A DNA stretch of 9,587 nucleotides from contig JBKBRC010000069.1 of assembly GCA_046292345.1 (NCBI GenBank), positions 1-9,587 on the forward strand, given 5' to 3'. Of the stretch, positions 1 to 6,446 are shown piece after piece. Each line of letters begins with the position of its first letter. Within the stretch, counting starts at the first letter, position 1. The position numbers were made by a program, and so were the translations under genes. The notes under the pieces were generated by a model. The model made no database searches. It was not told where the DNA came from and was given only the letters and a program-made list of their open reading frames with translations. Origin of the DNA: JBKBRC01 sp046292345 (GTDB lineage Bacteria > Bacteroidota > Rhodothermia > Rhodothermales > Rubricoccaceae).

Positions 1-67
1 GTTCAGGGGCGGGGGGCCCGCGGGCTTCCCCGGGCGCCCCGCGGCTTATGGCAGGGCGGAAGCGGAG
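1..67. other. GC-rich region downstream of recA, no gene seen
   Basis: No coding signal can be supported here. The stretch is dominated by G and C runs; GGGGCG at 6-11 can pair with CGCCCC at 35-40, enclosing further GC-rich pairing. In the recA direction this could form a stable structure after the stop codon and the repeats, but there is no T-tract, so calling it a terminator would be a guess. Confidence 0.3.
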
Positions 68-131
68 GATCAGAAATCCACGGGATCAGAAATCCACGGG
101 ATCAGAAATCCACGGGATCAGAAATCCACGA
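68..131. repeat. 16-bp tandem array (4 copies) covering the recA stop codon
   Basis: Four head-to-tail copies of gatcagaaatccacgg lie at 68-83, 84-99, 100-115 and 116-131. The first three are identical and the last differs only at its final base (a instead of g). On the minus strand the unit reads GTGGATTTCTGATCCC, which contains the last three codons of recA (Val-Asp-Phe) plus its TGA stop. The copy nearest the gene is the real recA end, and the other three are untranslated duplicates behind the stop. Because 16 is not a multiple of three, successive copies are out of frame with one another. The most likely origin is replication slippage. Confidence 0.95.
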
Positions 132-1206
132 GCGCGGCCTGGCCATTGGCCGCCGGCGCGTCCTCGTCGTCAGCGGCGGCAACGGCGGCGGCGCTCATCC
201 CGAGGGCCTCCTTGACGGCCGCCTTGACCTCCTCGCGGCGCGCGTCGTGCTCGCGCAGCCACGCCTTCGTGGCGTCGCGGCCCTGCCCGATGCGCTCCTC
301 GCCGAACGAGTACCACGAGCCGGACTTCTGAATGATGTCGTGCTCGAGCGCAAGGTCGATCAGCTCGCCGAGCTGGCTGACGCCCTCGCCGTAGATGATG
401 TCGAACTCGGCCTGCCGGAACGGCGGTGCGACCTTGTTCTTGACCACCTTGACGCGCGTGCGGTTGCCGACAACCTCCTGGCCCTCCTTGAGCGCCGCGA
501 TGCGCCGGATGTCCATGCGCACCGAGGCGTAGAACTTGAGCGCTCGCCCGCCGGTCGTCGTCTCCGGGCTGCCAAACATGACGCCGATCTTCTCGCGGAT
601 CTGGTTGATGAAGATCAGCACCGTGCCCGTGCGGTTGATCGTGCCGGCGAGCTTGCGCAGCGCCTGGCTCATCAGGCGGGCCTGCACGCCGACGTGGCTG
701 GCCCCCATGTCGCCCTCGATCTCGGCCTTGGGCACGAGCGCCGCGACCGAGTCGATCACGACGACGTCGAGCGCCCCCGAGCGCACGAGCATGTCGCAGA
801 TCTCGAGCGCCTGCTCGCCCGTGTCCGGCTGCGACATCAGCAGGCCATCCACGTCCACGCCCAGCTTGGCGGCGTACGACGGGTCGAAGGCGTGCTCGGC
901 GTCGATATAGGCGCACTGCCCGCCGAGCTTCTGCGCCTCGGCGACCACCTGCGTAGCAAGGGTCGTCTTGCCGGACGACTCCGGGCCGTAGATCTCGACG
1001 ATGCGGCCGCGCGGCAGGCCGCCGATGCCGAGCGCGTGGTCGAGCGTGAGCGAGCCCGTCGAGATGGCCTCGATCTGCACGGGCGGCGCGTCGCCCATCT
1101 TCATCACGGCGCCTTTGCCGAACTGCTTCTCGATCTGCTTCATCGCCAGTTCGAGCGCCTTGGCCTTCGCGTCGTGCTGCTTGTCTGTGTCGGGAGTCTT
1201 CGCCAT
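118..1206 (-). CDS. recA: RecA recombinase
   Basis: RecA forms ATP-dependent filaments on single-stranded DNA, catalyses homologous pairing and strand exchange, and stimulates LexA-type self-cleavage in the SOS response. The 362-residue product has the usual family length. Visible motifs are Walker A GPESSGKTT (74-82, Lys80), the catalytic Glu of IDAEHAFDP (Glu104), Walker B VVVIDS (148-153, Asp152), the L1 loop EGDMGASHVG (164-173) and the L2 region starting at NQIREKIGVM (201-210), with the allosteric Gln at 202. The C-terminal tail is short and acidic (DDED near 347-350) and ends in VDF. The start is the ATG giving MAKTPDTDKQ; upstream in-frame codons run back into cinA and encode nothing RecA-like. 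No Shine-Dalgarno is visible. It is the last gene of a pgsA-pyrE-cinA-recA run. No LexA-type palindrome (CTGT-N8-ACAG or GAAC-N4-GTTC) was found in the upstream gap. Confidence 0.99.
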   Translation of the reverse strand: MAKTPDTDKQHDAKAKALELAMKQIEKQFGKGAVMKMGDAPPVQIEAISTGSLTLDHALGIGGLPRGRIVEIYGPESSGKTTLATQVVAEAQKLGGQCAYIDAEHAFDPSYAAKLGVDVDGLLMSQPDTGEQALEICDMLVRSGALDVVVIDSVAALVPKAEIEGDMGASHVGVQARLMSQALRKLAGTINRTGTVLIFINQIREKIGVMFGSPETTTGGRALKFYASVRMDIRRIAALKEGQEVVGNRTRVKVVKNKVAPPFRQAEFDIIYGEGVSQLGELIDLALEHDIIQKSGSWYSFGEERIGQGRDATKAWLREHDARREEVKAAVKEALGMSAAAVAAADDEDAPAANGQAALVDF

Positions 1207-1361
1207 GAGGGCAACGGATCGGTTGCGTGCGAGGATGGCCGGGAAGCGAGGCCCCTCTGGCACGGAGTGGGACGTGGAAACGCGAGCGCACAGGGTACGA
1301 CGGCCCGGGTGACACCGGCGCGTCAGGCGGCTCGCCAGAACCGCGCTCTCGCCAATCGTAA

Positions 1362-1386
1362 ACACGGGCCCGGCCGGCCGGGTGTC
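1362..1386 (-). terminator. Possible hairpin between cinA and recA
   Basis: Starting about ten bases after the cinA stop codon, the minus strand contains the perfect 14-bp palindrome CCCGGCCGGCCGGG (1369-1382), flanked by ACAC and GTGT that can also pair with a small bulge. It is followed on that strand by TTTACG. The short T run is weak, so termination may be partial or absent. If it works, recA would be transcribed at least partly from its own promoter in the remaining 155 bases. Confidence 0.35.
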
Positions 1387-1396
1387 AAGCCCGCAC

Positions 1397-2692
1397 TCAG
1401 GGCGCGGCAGCGCCCGCGGACAGGAGCGCCTCCGGGGCCGGCGTGATCCCGAGCACGCGGCGGCGGACCAGGTTGAGCGCCGCCGTGGCCGAGAGGCCGA
1501 TGTTGACGTGCCGGTCATTGGTCAGGCGCAGCCCGACGGCACGGGTGCCGGCCGCGTCTGCGACGGCCAGGAAGACCGTCCCGACGGGCTTCTCGGGCGT
1601 GCCGCCGTCCGGCCCGGCGATGCCGGTCACACCCACGCCGAGGTCGGCGCCGAGCGCGCGGCGGACGCCCTCGGCCATCTGCCGCGCGACGGGCTCGCTC
1701 ACGGCCCCGTGCGCGTCGAGCGCGTCGGCGCCGACCGAGAGCAGGCTCACCTTGACGCCGTTGCCGTAGGCGATGACGCCGCCGGAGAAGTAGCGGCTCG
1801 CGCCGGGCACGGCCGTCAGGCGCGCCGCGATAGCGCCGCCGGTGCAGCTCTCGGCGACGGCGAGGGTGAGGCCGCGCGCCACGAGCAGCTCGCCGAGCGC
1901 GGCCTCGAGCGTCGTCTCGCCCTCGCCGAAGACGGCGCCGCCGAGCGTGTCGCGGATGTACGCGACAGCCCGGTCGAGGCGCGCGCGCGCTTCGGCCGTG
2001 TCTTCGCCGCGCGCGGTCACGCGCAGACGGACGGTCCCGAGCGAGGGCAGGAAGGCCAGCGAGAGCCCCCCCGAGAGCACGTCCGAGAGGTCGCCGAGGC
2101 GCTCCTCGAGGTCCGACTCGCCGTGCCCGGCCGTGTGAAGCGTGCGGTGCAGCACGACGCCCGGGCGGAGGGCGCGCACGCGCGGCAGCACGCCCTCGGT
2201 GAAGAGCGTCTCCATCTCGTAGGGCACGCCCGGGAGCACGGCCACGCGGCGCGGGCGGCCGGCACGCGTCGTCTCGCCCCACAGCCCCGGCGCCGTGCCC
2301 CGGCGGTTGGGCAGGACGGCGAAGCCCTCGGGCACGTCGGCGATGAGGCGGTTGGCAGGCGGCATACGGCGCCCGCGCGCCGCGAAGCGCTCCTCGACGG
2401 CCGCAAGCACGTCCGGGTCGTGCACGAGCGGCACGCCGAACACGTCCGCGACGGCCTTTTTGGTCACGTCGTCGTTGGTCGGCCCGAGGCCACCGGTGAC
2501 GAGGACGAGGTCGACCTCGCCGAGCGCGCGCTCGAGCGCCGCCGCGATGCCCTCGGGGGCGTCGCCCACGGTCTCGGCCCGCGTCACGGAGACCCCTGCG
2601 AGCGCGAGTTGCTCGCCGAGCCAGGCGGCGTTCGTGTTGACGACCTGCCCGAGCAGCAGTTCGTCGCCGACGGTGAGAAGGACGGCCGTCAT
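1397..2692 (-). CDS. cinA: CinA, two-domain NMN amidase / competence-damage protein
   Basis: The 431-residue product has both halves of classical CinA. The N-terminal MoaB/MogA-like domain (about 1-170) carries GDELLLGQVVNTN (9-21), TGGLGPTNDD (66-75), PNRRGTAPGLW (128-138) and GVPYEM (155-160); in the family it is linked to ADP-ribose or nucleotide pyrophosphatase activity. The C-terminal PncC-type domain (about 263-415) carries ESCTGG (281-286) and GVTGIAGPDGG (354-364); it hydrolyses nicotinamide mononucleotide to nicotinate mononucleotide in pyridine nucleotide recycling. The link to competence and recA comes from Gram-positive bacteria, where cinA and recA are co-transcribed. The ATG start gives MTAVLLTVGDE, the usual CinA N-terminus, 43 bases after the pyrE stop. 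No key motif is missing. The name is firm; which activity matters in this organism is not shown by the sequence. Confidence 0.97.
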   Translation of the reverse strand: MTAVLLTVGDELLLGQVVNTNAAWLGEQLALAGVSVTRAETVGDAPEGIAAALERALGEVDLVLVTGGLGPTNDDVTKKAVADVFGVPLVHDPDVLAAVEERFAARGRRMPPANRLIADVPEGFAVLPNRRGTAPGLWGETTRAGRPRRVAVLPGVPYEMETLFTEGVLPRVRALRPGVVLHRTLHTAGHGESDLEERLGDLSDVLSGGLSLAFLPSLGTVRLRVTARGEDTAEARARLDRAVAYIRDTLGGAVFGEGETTLEAALGELLVARGLTLAVAESCTGGAIAARLTAVPGASRYFSGGVIAYGNGVKVSLLSVGADALDAHGAVSEPVARQMAEGVRRALGADLGVGVTGIAGPDGGTPEKPVGTVFLAVADAAGTRAVGLRLTNDRHVNIGLSATAALNLVRRRVLGITPAPEALLSAGAAAP

Positions 2693-2735
2693 GAGGCAGC
2701 GCGCAGAAGCGGAAAGTGGGCGGGGGCGGCACCCG

Positions 2736-3392
2736 TCAGCCCTCGGCGCCCCAGTCGGCGTGCCAGGCGCGGAGCGTGCCGAGCGCGGCCGGGGCGAGCG
2801 CGCCGTCGGCTTCGGCCGCGGCGAGCAGGTCCGGGAACGACGTGAGCGTGACGAGCGGGAGGCCGTACGCCGCGAAGCGCGCCGCGGTGCCGGGCAGCGC
2901 GTACGTGAACACGGCGAGCGCGGCCACGACCTCGGCGCCGGCGGCGCGCAGCGCCTCGGCGGCCTCGAGGACGGAGCCGCCCGTCGAGACGAGGTCCTCG
3001 ACGAGCACCACGCGACACCCCTCGACGGACGCGCCCTCGATCTGATTGCGCAGCCCGTGCCCTTTGGCCGCGCCGCGCACGTAGGCCATCGGCAGGCCGA
3101 GCCGCGCAGCGAGCCAGGCCGCATGCGGGATGCCGGCCGTGGCCGTGCCGGCGATGACCTCGGGCGCGAACGGCGCCGCCGCGTGCGCGAAGCCTTCGGC
3201 GAGGCGCGCCCGCAGGCCCGGGTGTCCGAGCGTGCGCCGCGTGTCGGTGTAGACGGGCGCCTGGCGGCCGCTCGCCCACGTGAACGGCTCGTCTGGGCGG
3301 AGCCGCACGGCCCCGATGCGGAGCAGCGCGCGCGCGAGGGCGGCAGCGTCGGCAGGCGTGGGAGAGGCAGGGAGCACGGTGGGGGCGGACAT
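2736..3392 (-). CDS. pyrE: Orotate phosphoribosyltransferase
   Basis: PyrE joins orotate to PRPP to form orotidine 5'-monophosphate in de novo pyrimidine synthesis; it is a cytosolic dimer. The 218-residue length fits the family. Visible motifs are SGRQAPVYTDTR (41-52, the orotate/N-terminal signature), AGTATAGIPHA (81-91), the flexible catalytic loop YVRGAAKGHG (104-113) with the essential Lys at 110, and the PRPP-binding motif VVLVEDLVSTGGS (128-140) with its two adjacent acidic residues Glu132 and Asp133. The loop differs from the common RKEAK or RSKPK forms: only one lysine remains (RGAAK). The ATG start lies 36 bases after the pgsA stop, without a Shine-Dalgarno, and cinA follows after 43 bases, so the three genes probably share a transcript. 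No other pyrimidine gene is in the window. Another type I phosphoribosyltransferase is possible but unlikely given the N-terminal signature and KGHG loop. Confidence 0.95.
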   Translation of the reverse strand: MSAPTVLPASPTPADAAALARALLRIGAVRLRPDEPFTWASGRQAPVYTDTRRTLGHPGLRARLAEGFAHAAAPFAPEVIAGTATAGIPHAAWLAARLGLPMAYVRGAAKGHGLRNQIEGASVEGCRVVLVEDLVSTGGSVLEAAEALRAAGAEVVAALAVFTYALPGTAARFAAYGLPLVTLTSFPDLLAAAEADGALAPAALGTLRAWHADWGAEG

Positions 3393-3428
3393 GGCGGAGC
3401 GACGGGGGCGCCGGAGTGGGGCCGGCGT

Positions 3429-4055
3429 TCAAGCAACGGCGCCCGTGCGCGGGGCTGCGAAGTACTGCGCGCCTGTGTATACCGTCACAGCAGCCGTGAC
3501 GAGCAGAAACACGAGCGGCGCCGGGCTCAGCAGGATGGCGTAAAGCGCCTCCCCCACCGCGCCTGGCAGCCCCGAGAGGACGCGCCCGTGGCTGAACGTC
3601 AGGAAGACGAGCACCGTGATGAGGAACGTGAGCTGCCAGGCGGTCTTCCACTTGGCCGAGCGCGAGGTCGCCAGCGGGCGCCCGCGCCGCTCATAGGCCG
3701 AGCGCAGCAGCGTCACGGCGACGTCGCGCACCGCGATCGCCCCGACGCCCAGCCACGGCAGCCACGCGCCGGCGGGCGCCACGAGGCCCGTCCGGACCGG
3801 CTCCAGGAACGGCAGCAGCACGAACGTGCCCAGGACGAGCACCTTGTCGGCGAGCGGGTCGAGGAACTGCCCGAAGCGCGAGCTGACGTCGTACTTGCGC
3901 GCGAGGTGGCCGTCGTAGTAGTCCGAGATCGCCGCGAGCACGAACAGGAGCGTGCCCCCGAACTGCGCCCAGAACGTCCCGATCCAGAGCAGGTACAGGC
4001 TCACGGGAGCCGCGATCATGCGGCCGATGGTGAGCACGTTCGGGAGGTGTTTCAT
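3429..4055 (-). CDS. pgsA: CDP-alcohol phosphatidyltransferase, probably phosphatidylglycerophosphate synthase
   Basis: This inner-membrane enzyme most likely transfers a phosphatidyl group from CDP-diacylglycerol to glycerol 3-phosphate, the committed step to phosphatidylglycerol and cardiolipin. The 208-residue product opens with KHLPNVLTIGRM, typical of PgsA, and has the complete CDP-alcohol signature D(x2)DG(x2)AR(x8)G(x3)D(x3)D: Asp45, Asp48-Gly49, Ala52-Arg53, Gly62, Asp66 and Asp70. Hydrophobic segments lie near 13-43, 72-85, 98-118, 138-155 and 168-195, fitting a multi-helix membrane protein. The start chosen is the ATG at 4053-4055, because the upstream in-frame extension is arginine-rich and unlike the family. 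It is the first gene of the minus-strand run and diverges from dnaK. Other CDP-alcohol transferases share the signature, but the N-terminus and the neighbourhood with cinA and recA favour pgsA. Confidence 0.9.
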   Translation of the reverse strand: MKHLPNVLTIGRMIAAPVSLYLLWIGTFWAQFGGTLLFVLAAISDYYDGHLARKYDVSSRFGQFLDPLADKVLVLGTFVLLPFLEPVRTGLVAPAGAWLPWLGVGAIAVRDVAVTLLRSAYERRGRPLATSRSAKWKTAWQLTFLITVLVFLTFSHGRVLSGLPGAVGEALYAILLSPAPLVFLLVTAAVTVYTGAQYFAAPRTGAVA

Positions 4056-4093
4056 GCAGACGCGCGGAGCGGCACGGCGGGGGCGTGCGCGGC

Positions 4094-4099
4094 AATATA
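4094..4099 (-). promoter_or_regulatory. Candidate -10 element for the pgsA cluster
   Basis: On the minus strand the sequence reads GGTATATTGC; TATATT matches TATAAT at five of six positions and stands out as an A/T island in GC-rich DNA, about 39 bases upstream of the pgsA ATG. No good -35 hexamer lies at the right distance, so the call rests on the -10 alone. Confidence 0.3.
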
Positions 4100-4219
4100 C
4101 CGGCGGGGCAGAACCGCGCCCCGTGCCGGGCACGGCTCCCGGCGTTCGAAATACTCGCAAGGTTGTGTCGGCCCGCCTTTTGGCGGAACTCCCTTCGCAA
4201 CACGCTGTACGGCCGGGAG

Positions 4220-4227
4220 TACCTTTA
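4220..4227 (+). promoter_or_regulatory. Candidate Bacteroidota-type -7 element upstream of dnaK
   Basis: TACCTTTA matches the Bacteroidota -7 consensus TAnnTTTG except at the last base. A TTCG (4194-4197) lies about 22 bases upstream, a poor version of the -33 TTTG. An alternative nearer the gene pairs GTGACA (4281-4286) with CGTAAT (4306-4311), at a 19-base spacing. Neither is strong. Confidence 0.25.
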
Positions 4228-4333
4228 GCGGCTTTTTCCGCGGCCGGCCCCAGGCTGCCCGCAGCCCCGCGCCCGGCCGCGTGACAACCTCCGCATCTCC
4301 CCAGACGTAATTCCCCCCCGACCGCTACGCAGC

Positions 4334-6262
4334 ATGGGTAAAATCATCGGCATCGACCTCGGCACGACCAACTCCGTCGTGGCCGTGATGGAGGGCGACG
4401 AGCCCGTCGTCATCCCCAACGCCGAAGGCGGCCGCACGACGCCTTCCGTGGTCGCCTTCAAGAAGGACGGAGAGCGCCTCGTCGGCGCGCCGGCCAAGCG
4501 GCAGGCCATCACCAACCCGGCCAACACGATCTTCTCCGTCAAGCGCTTCATGGGCCGCCAGGCCGACGAGGTCGGCGAGGAGGCCAAGACGGTCCCCTAC
4601 GCCGTCGAGCGCGGTGAGGGCGGCGTGGCGCGCATCCGCGTTGAGGCCGGCGAGGAGGGCGGCAAGCTCTACACGCCGCAGGAGATCTCGGCGATGATCC
4701 TTGGCAAGCTCAAGCAGACCGCCGAGGACTACCTCGGGCAGCGCGTGACCGAGGCCGTCATCACCGTGCCGGCCTACTTCAACGACGCGCAGCGCAAGGC
4801 GACCAAGGAGGCCGGCCAGATCGCCGGGCTCGACGTCAAGCGCATCCTCAACGAGCCCACGGCCGCCGCGCTCGCCTACGGCCTCGACAAGAAGGGCCAG
4901 CCTGACCAGACGGTGGCCGTCTACGACCTCGGCGGCGGCACCTACGACATCTCGATCCTCGAGCTCGGCGACGGCGTCTTCGAGGTCAAGTCCACCAACG
5001 GCGACACGCACCTCGGCGGCGACGATTTCGACCAGCGCCTGATCGACTTCATCGCGGACGAGTTCAAGCGCGACGAGGGCATCGACCTGCGCCAGGACCC
5101 GATGGCGCTGCAGCGCCTCAAGGAGGCCGCCGAGAAGGCCAAGATCGAGCTCTCGTCGAGCGCGGCCACGACGGTCAACCTGCCCTTCATCACGGCCACG
5201 CAGGACGGCCCGAAGCACCTCACGCTCGAGCTCACGCGCGCCAAGTTCGAGCAGCTCGTCGACGACCTCGTGCAGCGCACCATCCCGCCGATGGAGAAGG
5301 CGCTCAAGGACGCCGGCCTGCGCAAGGACCAGGTCGACGAGGTGATCCTCGTCGGCGGCTCGACGCGCATCCCCAAGATCCAGCAGGTCGTCGAGCAGTT
5401 CTTCGGCAAGAAGCCCAACCGCAGCGTCAACCCGGACGAGGTCGTTGCCATCGGCGCGGCCATCCAGGGCGGCGTGCTCTCGGGCGACGTCAAGGACGTG
5501 CTGCTGCTCGACGTGACGCCGCTCAACCTCGGCATCGAGACGCTCGGCGGCGTGATGACGCCGCTCATCACGGCCAACACGACCATCCCGACGCGCAAGT
5601 CCGAGACGTTCTCGACGGCGAGCGACAACCAGCCCTCGGTCGAGATCCACGTCCTCCAGGGCGACCGCGCCATGGCGATGGACAACCGCACGATCGGGCG
5701 CTTCCACCTCGACGGCATCCCGCCCGCCCCGCGCGGCCTGCCGCAGATTGAAGTCACGTTCGACATCGACGCCGACGGCATCCTCTCGGTCAGCGCCAAG
5801 GACAAGGCGACCGGCAAGGAGCAGTCGATCCGGATCGAGGCCTCGTCGGGCCTGACCGAGCAGGAGATCGAGCAGATGCGCAAGGCGGCGCGCGAGCACG
5901 CGGCCGAGGACCAGCGCAAGAGGGAGCAGATCGACAAGCTCAACGCCGCCGACAGCCTCATCTTCTCGTCCGAGCGCAACCTCAAGGAGTACGGCGAGAA
6001 GATTCCGGCCGAGAAGCGCGCCGCCATCGAGGCCGGGCTCGAGCGGCTCAAGGAGGTCCACAAGAACCAGGACCTGACGGAGATCGAGTCGGCTACGGAG
6101 CAGCTCAACGCGGCCTGGAGCGCAGCCTCCGAGGATCTCTACCGCGCGCAGCAGGCCTCGACCGAGAGCGGCGACGGCGCCGCCGCCGAACCGTCCTCCG
6201 CCGCCGACGGCGTCCAGGATGCCGACTTCGAGGTTGTGGACGGCTCCGGGGACAAGGCCTGA
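4334..6262 (+). CDS. dnaK: Chaperone protein DnaK (Hsp70)
   Basis: DnaK is the ATP-driven cytosolic Hsp70 that binds exposed hydrophobic peptides and works with DnaJ and GrpE. The 642-residue product is full length. The nucleotide-binding domain (about 1-388) has all three Hsp70 signatures: IDLGTTNS (7-14), DLGGGTYDIS (198-207) and ILVGGSTRIP (338-347). The interdomain linker is VLLLDVTPL (389-397), followed by the beta substrate-binding domain (to about 505), the helical lid and an acidic tail ending DFEVVDGSGDKA. Asp198 and Thr203 fit the phosphate-binding and autophosphorylation positions. The N-terminus (MGKIIGIDLGTTNS) and SVKRFMG resemble Bacteroidota DnaK. The ATG start follows directly from the signature; no Shine-Dalgarno is seen. 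It stands alone on the plus strand: grpE, dnaJ and hrcA are not in the window. Three hairpins follow the stop codon. Confidence 0.99.
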   Translation: MGKIIGIDLGTTNSVVAVMEGDEPVVIPNAEGGRTTPSVVAFKKDGERLVGAPAKRQAITNPANTIFSVKRFMGRQADEVGEEAKTVPYAVERGEGGVARIRVEAGEEGGKLYTPQEISAMILGKLKQTAEDYLGQRVTEAVITVPAYFNDAQRKATKEAGQIAGLDVKRILNEPTAAALAYGLDKKGQPDQTVAVYDLGGGTYDISILELGDGVFEVKSTNGDTHLGGDDFDQRLIDFIADEFKRDEGIDLRQDPMALQRLKEAAEKAKIELSSSAATTVNLPFITATQDGPKHLTLELTRAKFEQLVDDLVQRTIPPMEKALKDAGLRKDQVDEVILVGGSTRIPKIQQVVEQFFGKKPNRSVNPDEVVAIGAAIQGGVLSGDVKDVLLLDVTPLNLGIETLGGVMTPLITANTTIPTRKSETFSTASDNQPSVEIHVLQGDRAMAMDNRTIGRFHLDGIPPAPRGLPQIEVTFDIDADGILSVSAKDKATGKEQSIRIEASSGLTEQEIEQMRKAAREHAAEDQRKREQIDKLNAADSLIFSSERNLKEYGEKIPAEKRAAIEAGLERLKEVHKNQDLTEIESATEQLNAAWSAASEDLYRAQQASTESGDGAAAEPSSAADGVQDADFEVVDGSGDKA

Positions 6263-6277
6263 CGGCTCCGAGAGCCG
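6263..6277 (+). other. Small hairpin directly after the dnaK stop
   Basis: CGGCTC-CGA-GAGCCG starts at the base after the TGA stop and forms a perfect 6-bp stem with a three-base loop. No T run follows. It could add 3'-end stability to the dnaK mRNA, or be chance in GC-rich DNA. Confidence 0.4.
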
Positions 6278-6297
6278 GGCGTCCGCGACCTCACGCG

Positions 6298-6317
6298 CTC
6301 CTCAGCAACTCCTCAGC
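6298..6317. repeat. Short direct repeat downstream of dnaK
   Basis: CTCCTCAGC occurs twice with 11-base spacing (6298-6306 and 6309-6317). It looks like another small local duplication in non-coding DNA. Confidence 0.6.
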
Positions 6318-6320
6318 GGG

Positions 6321-6340
6321 TCCTGAGCGCGCACTCAGGA
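6321..6340 (+). other. Second hairpin downstream of dnaK
   Basis: TCCTGAG (6321-6327) and CTCAGGA (6334-6340) form a perfect 7-bp stem around a six-base loop. It overlaps a cluster of CTCAG/CTGAG motifs. No T run follows, so it is not a classical terminator on its own. Confidence 0.45.
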
Positions 6341-6365
6341 AGCAGCCCTGCCTGCAGGTGACCTT

Positions 6366-6400
6366 GAGAGCCCCGGCGCATGCACTGCGCCGGGGCTCTC
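6366..6400 (+). terminator. Strong hairpin, probable dnaK terminator
   Basis: GAGAGCCCCGGCGCA (6366-6380) and its exact reverse complement (6386-6400) form a perfect 15-bp stem around the loop TGCAC. It lies about 100 bases after the dnaK stop and 46 before creD. There is no T-tract on either side, so it is either a terminator that does not need one or an mRNA-stabilising or processing structure with read-through into creD. Confidence 0.7.
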
Positions 6401-6446
6401 TCGCAGGCACTTCCCCGGTCTGCGCCCCCCCGGTCCGCGCTGCGCC

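Larger units (their letters stand above)
4056..4333. promoter_or_regulatory. Divergent pgsA/dnaK intergenic region
   Basis: This 278-base region must hold promoters for both the minus-strand pgsA cluster and plus-strand dnaK. It is less extreme in GC than its surroundings. Small inverted repeats include CCGTGC-CGG-GCACGG (4121-4135) and CCGCC-TTTT-GGCGG (4173-4186). No CIRCE element (TTAGCACTC-N9-GAGTGCTAA) and no RpoH-type heat-shock promoter is visible upstream of dnaK. Neither gene has a clear ribosome binding site. No open frame here resembles a protein. Confidence 0.6.

Noticed and set aside
1207..1518. In-frame N-terminal extension of RecA by about 104 codons
   Set aside because: The frame stays open because of high GC, but the extension overlaps cinA, is arginine- and serine-rich and resembles nothing in the RecA family; MAKTPDTDKQ is a normal RecA start.
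2693..3436. A 679-residue fusion of upstream sequence to CinA
   Set aside because: The upstream part is an out-of-frame shadow of pyrE with low-complexity Arg/Pro/Ser composition; CinA starts normally at 2692.
4141..4165. TTCGAAA stretch resembling a tRNA T-loop
   Set aside because: No acceptor or anticodon stem can be built around it.
4325..6061. Long open frame opposite dnaK, 578 codons
   Set aside because: It is the antisense shadow of a strongly biased, GC-rich gene, with repetitive Leu/Glu/Arg/Asp composition and no recognisable domain.
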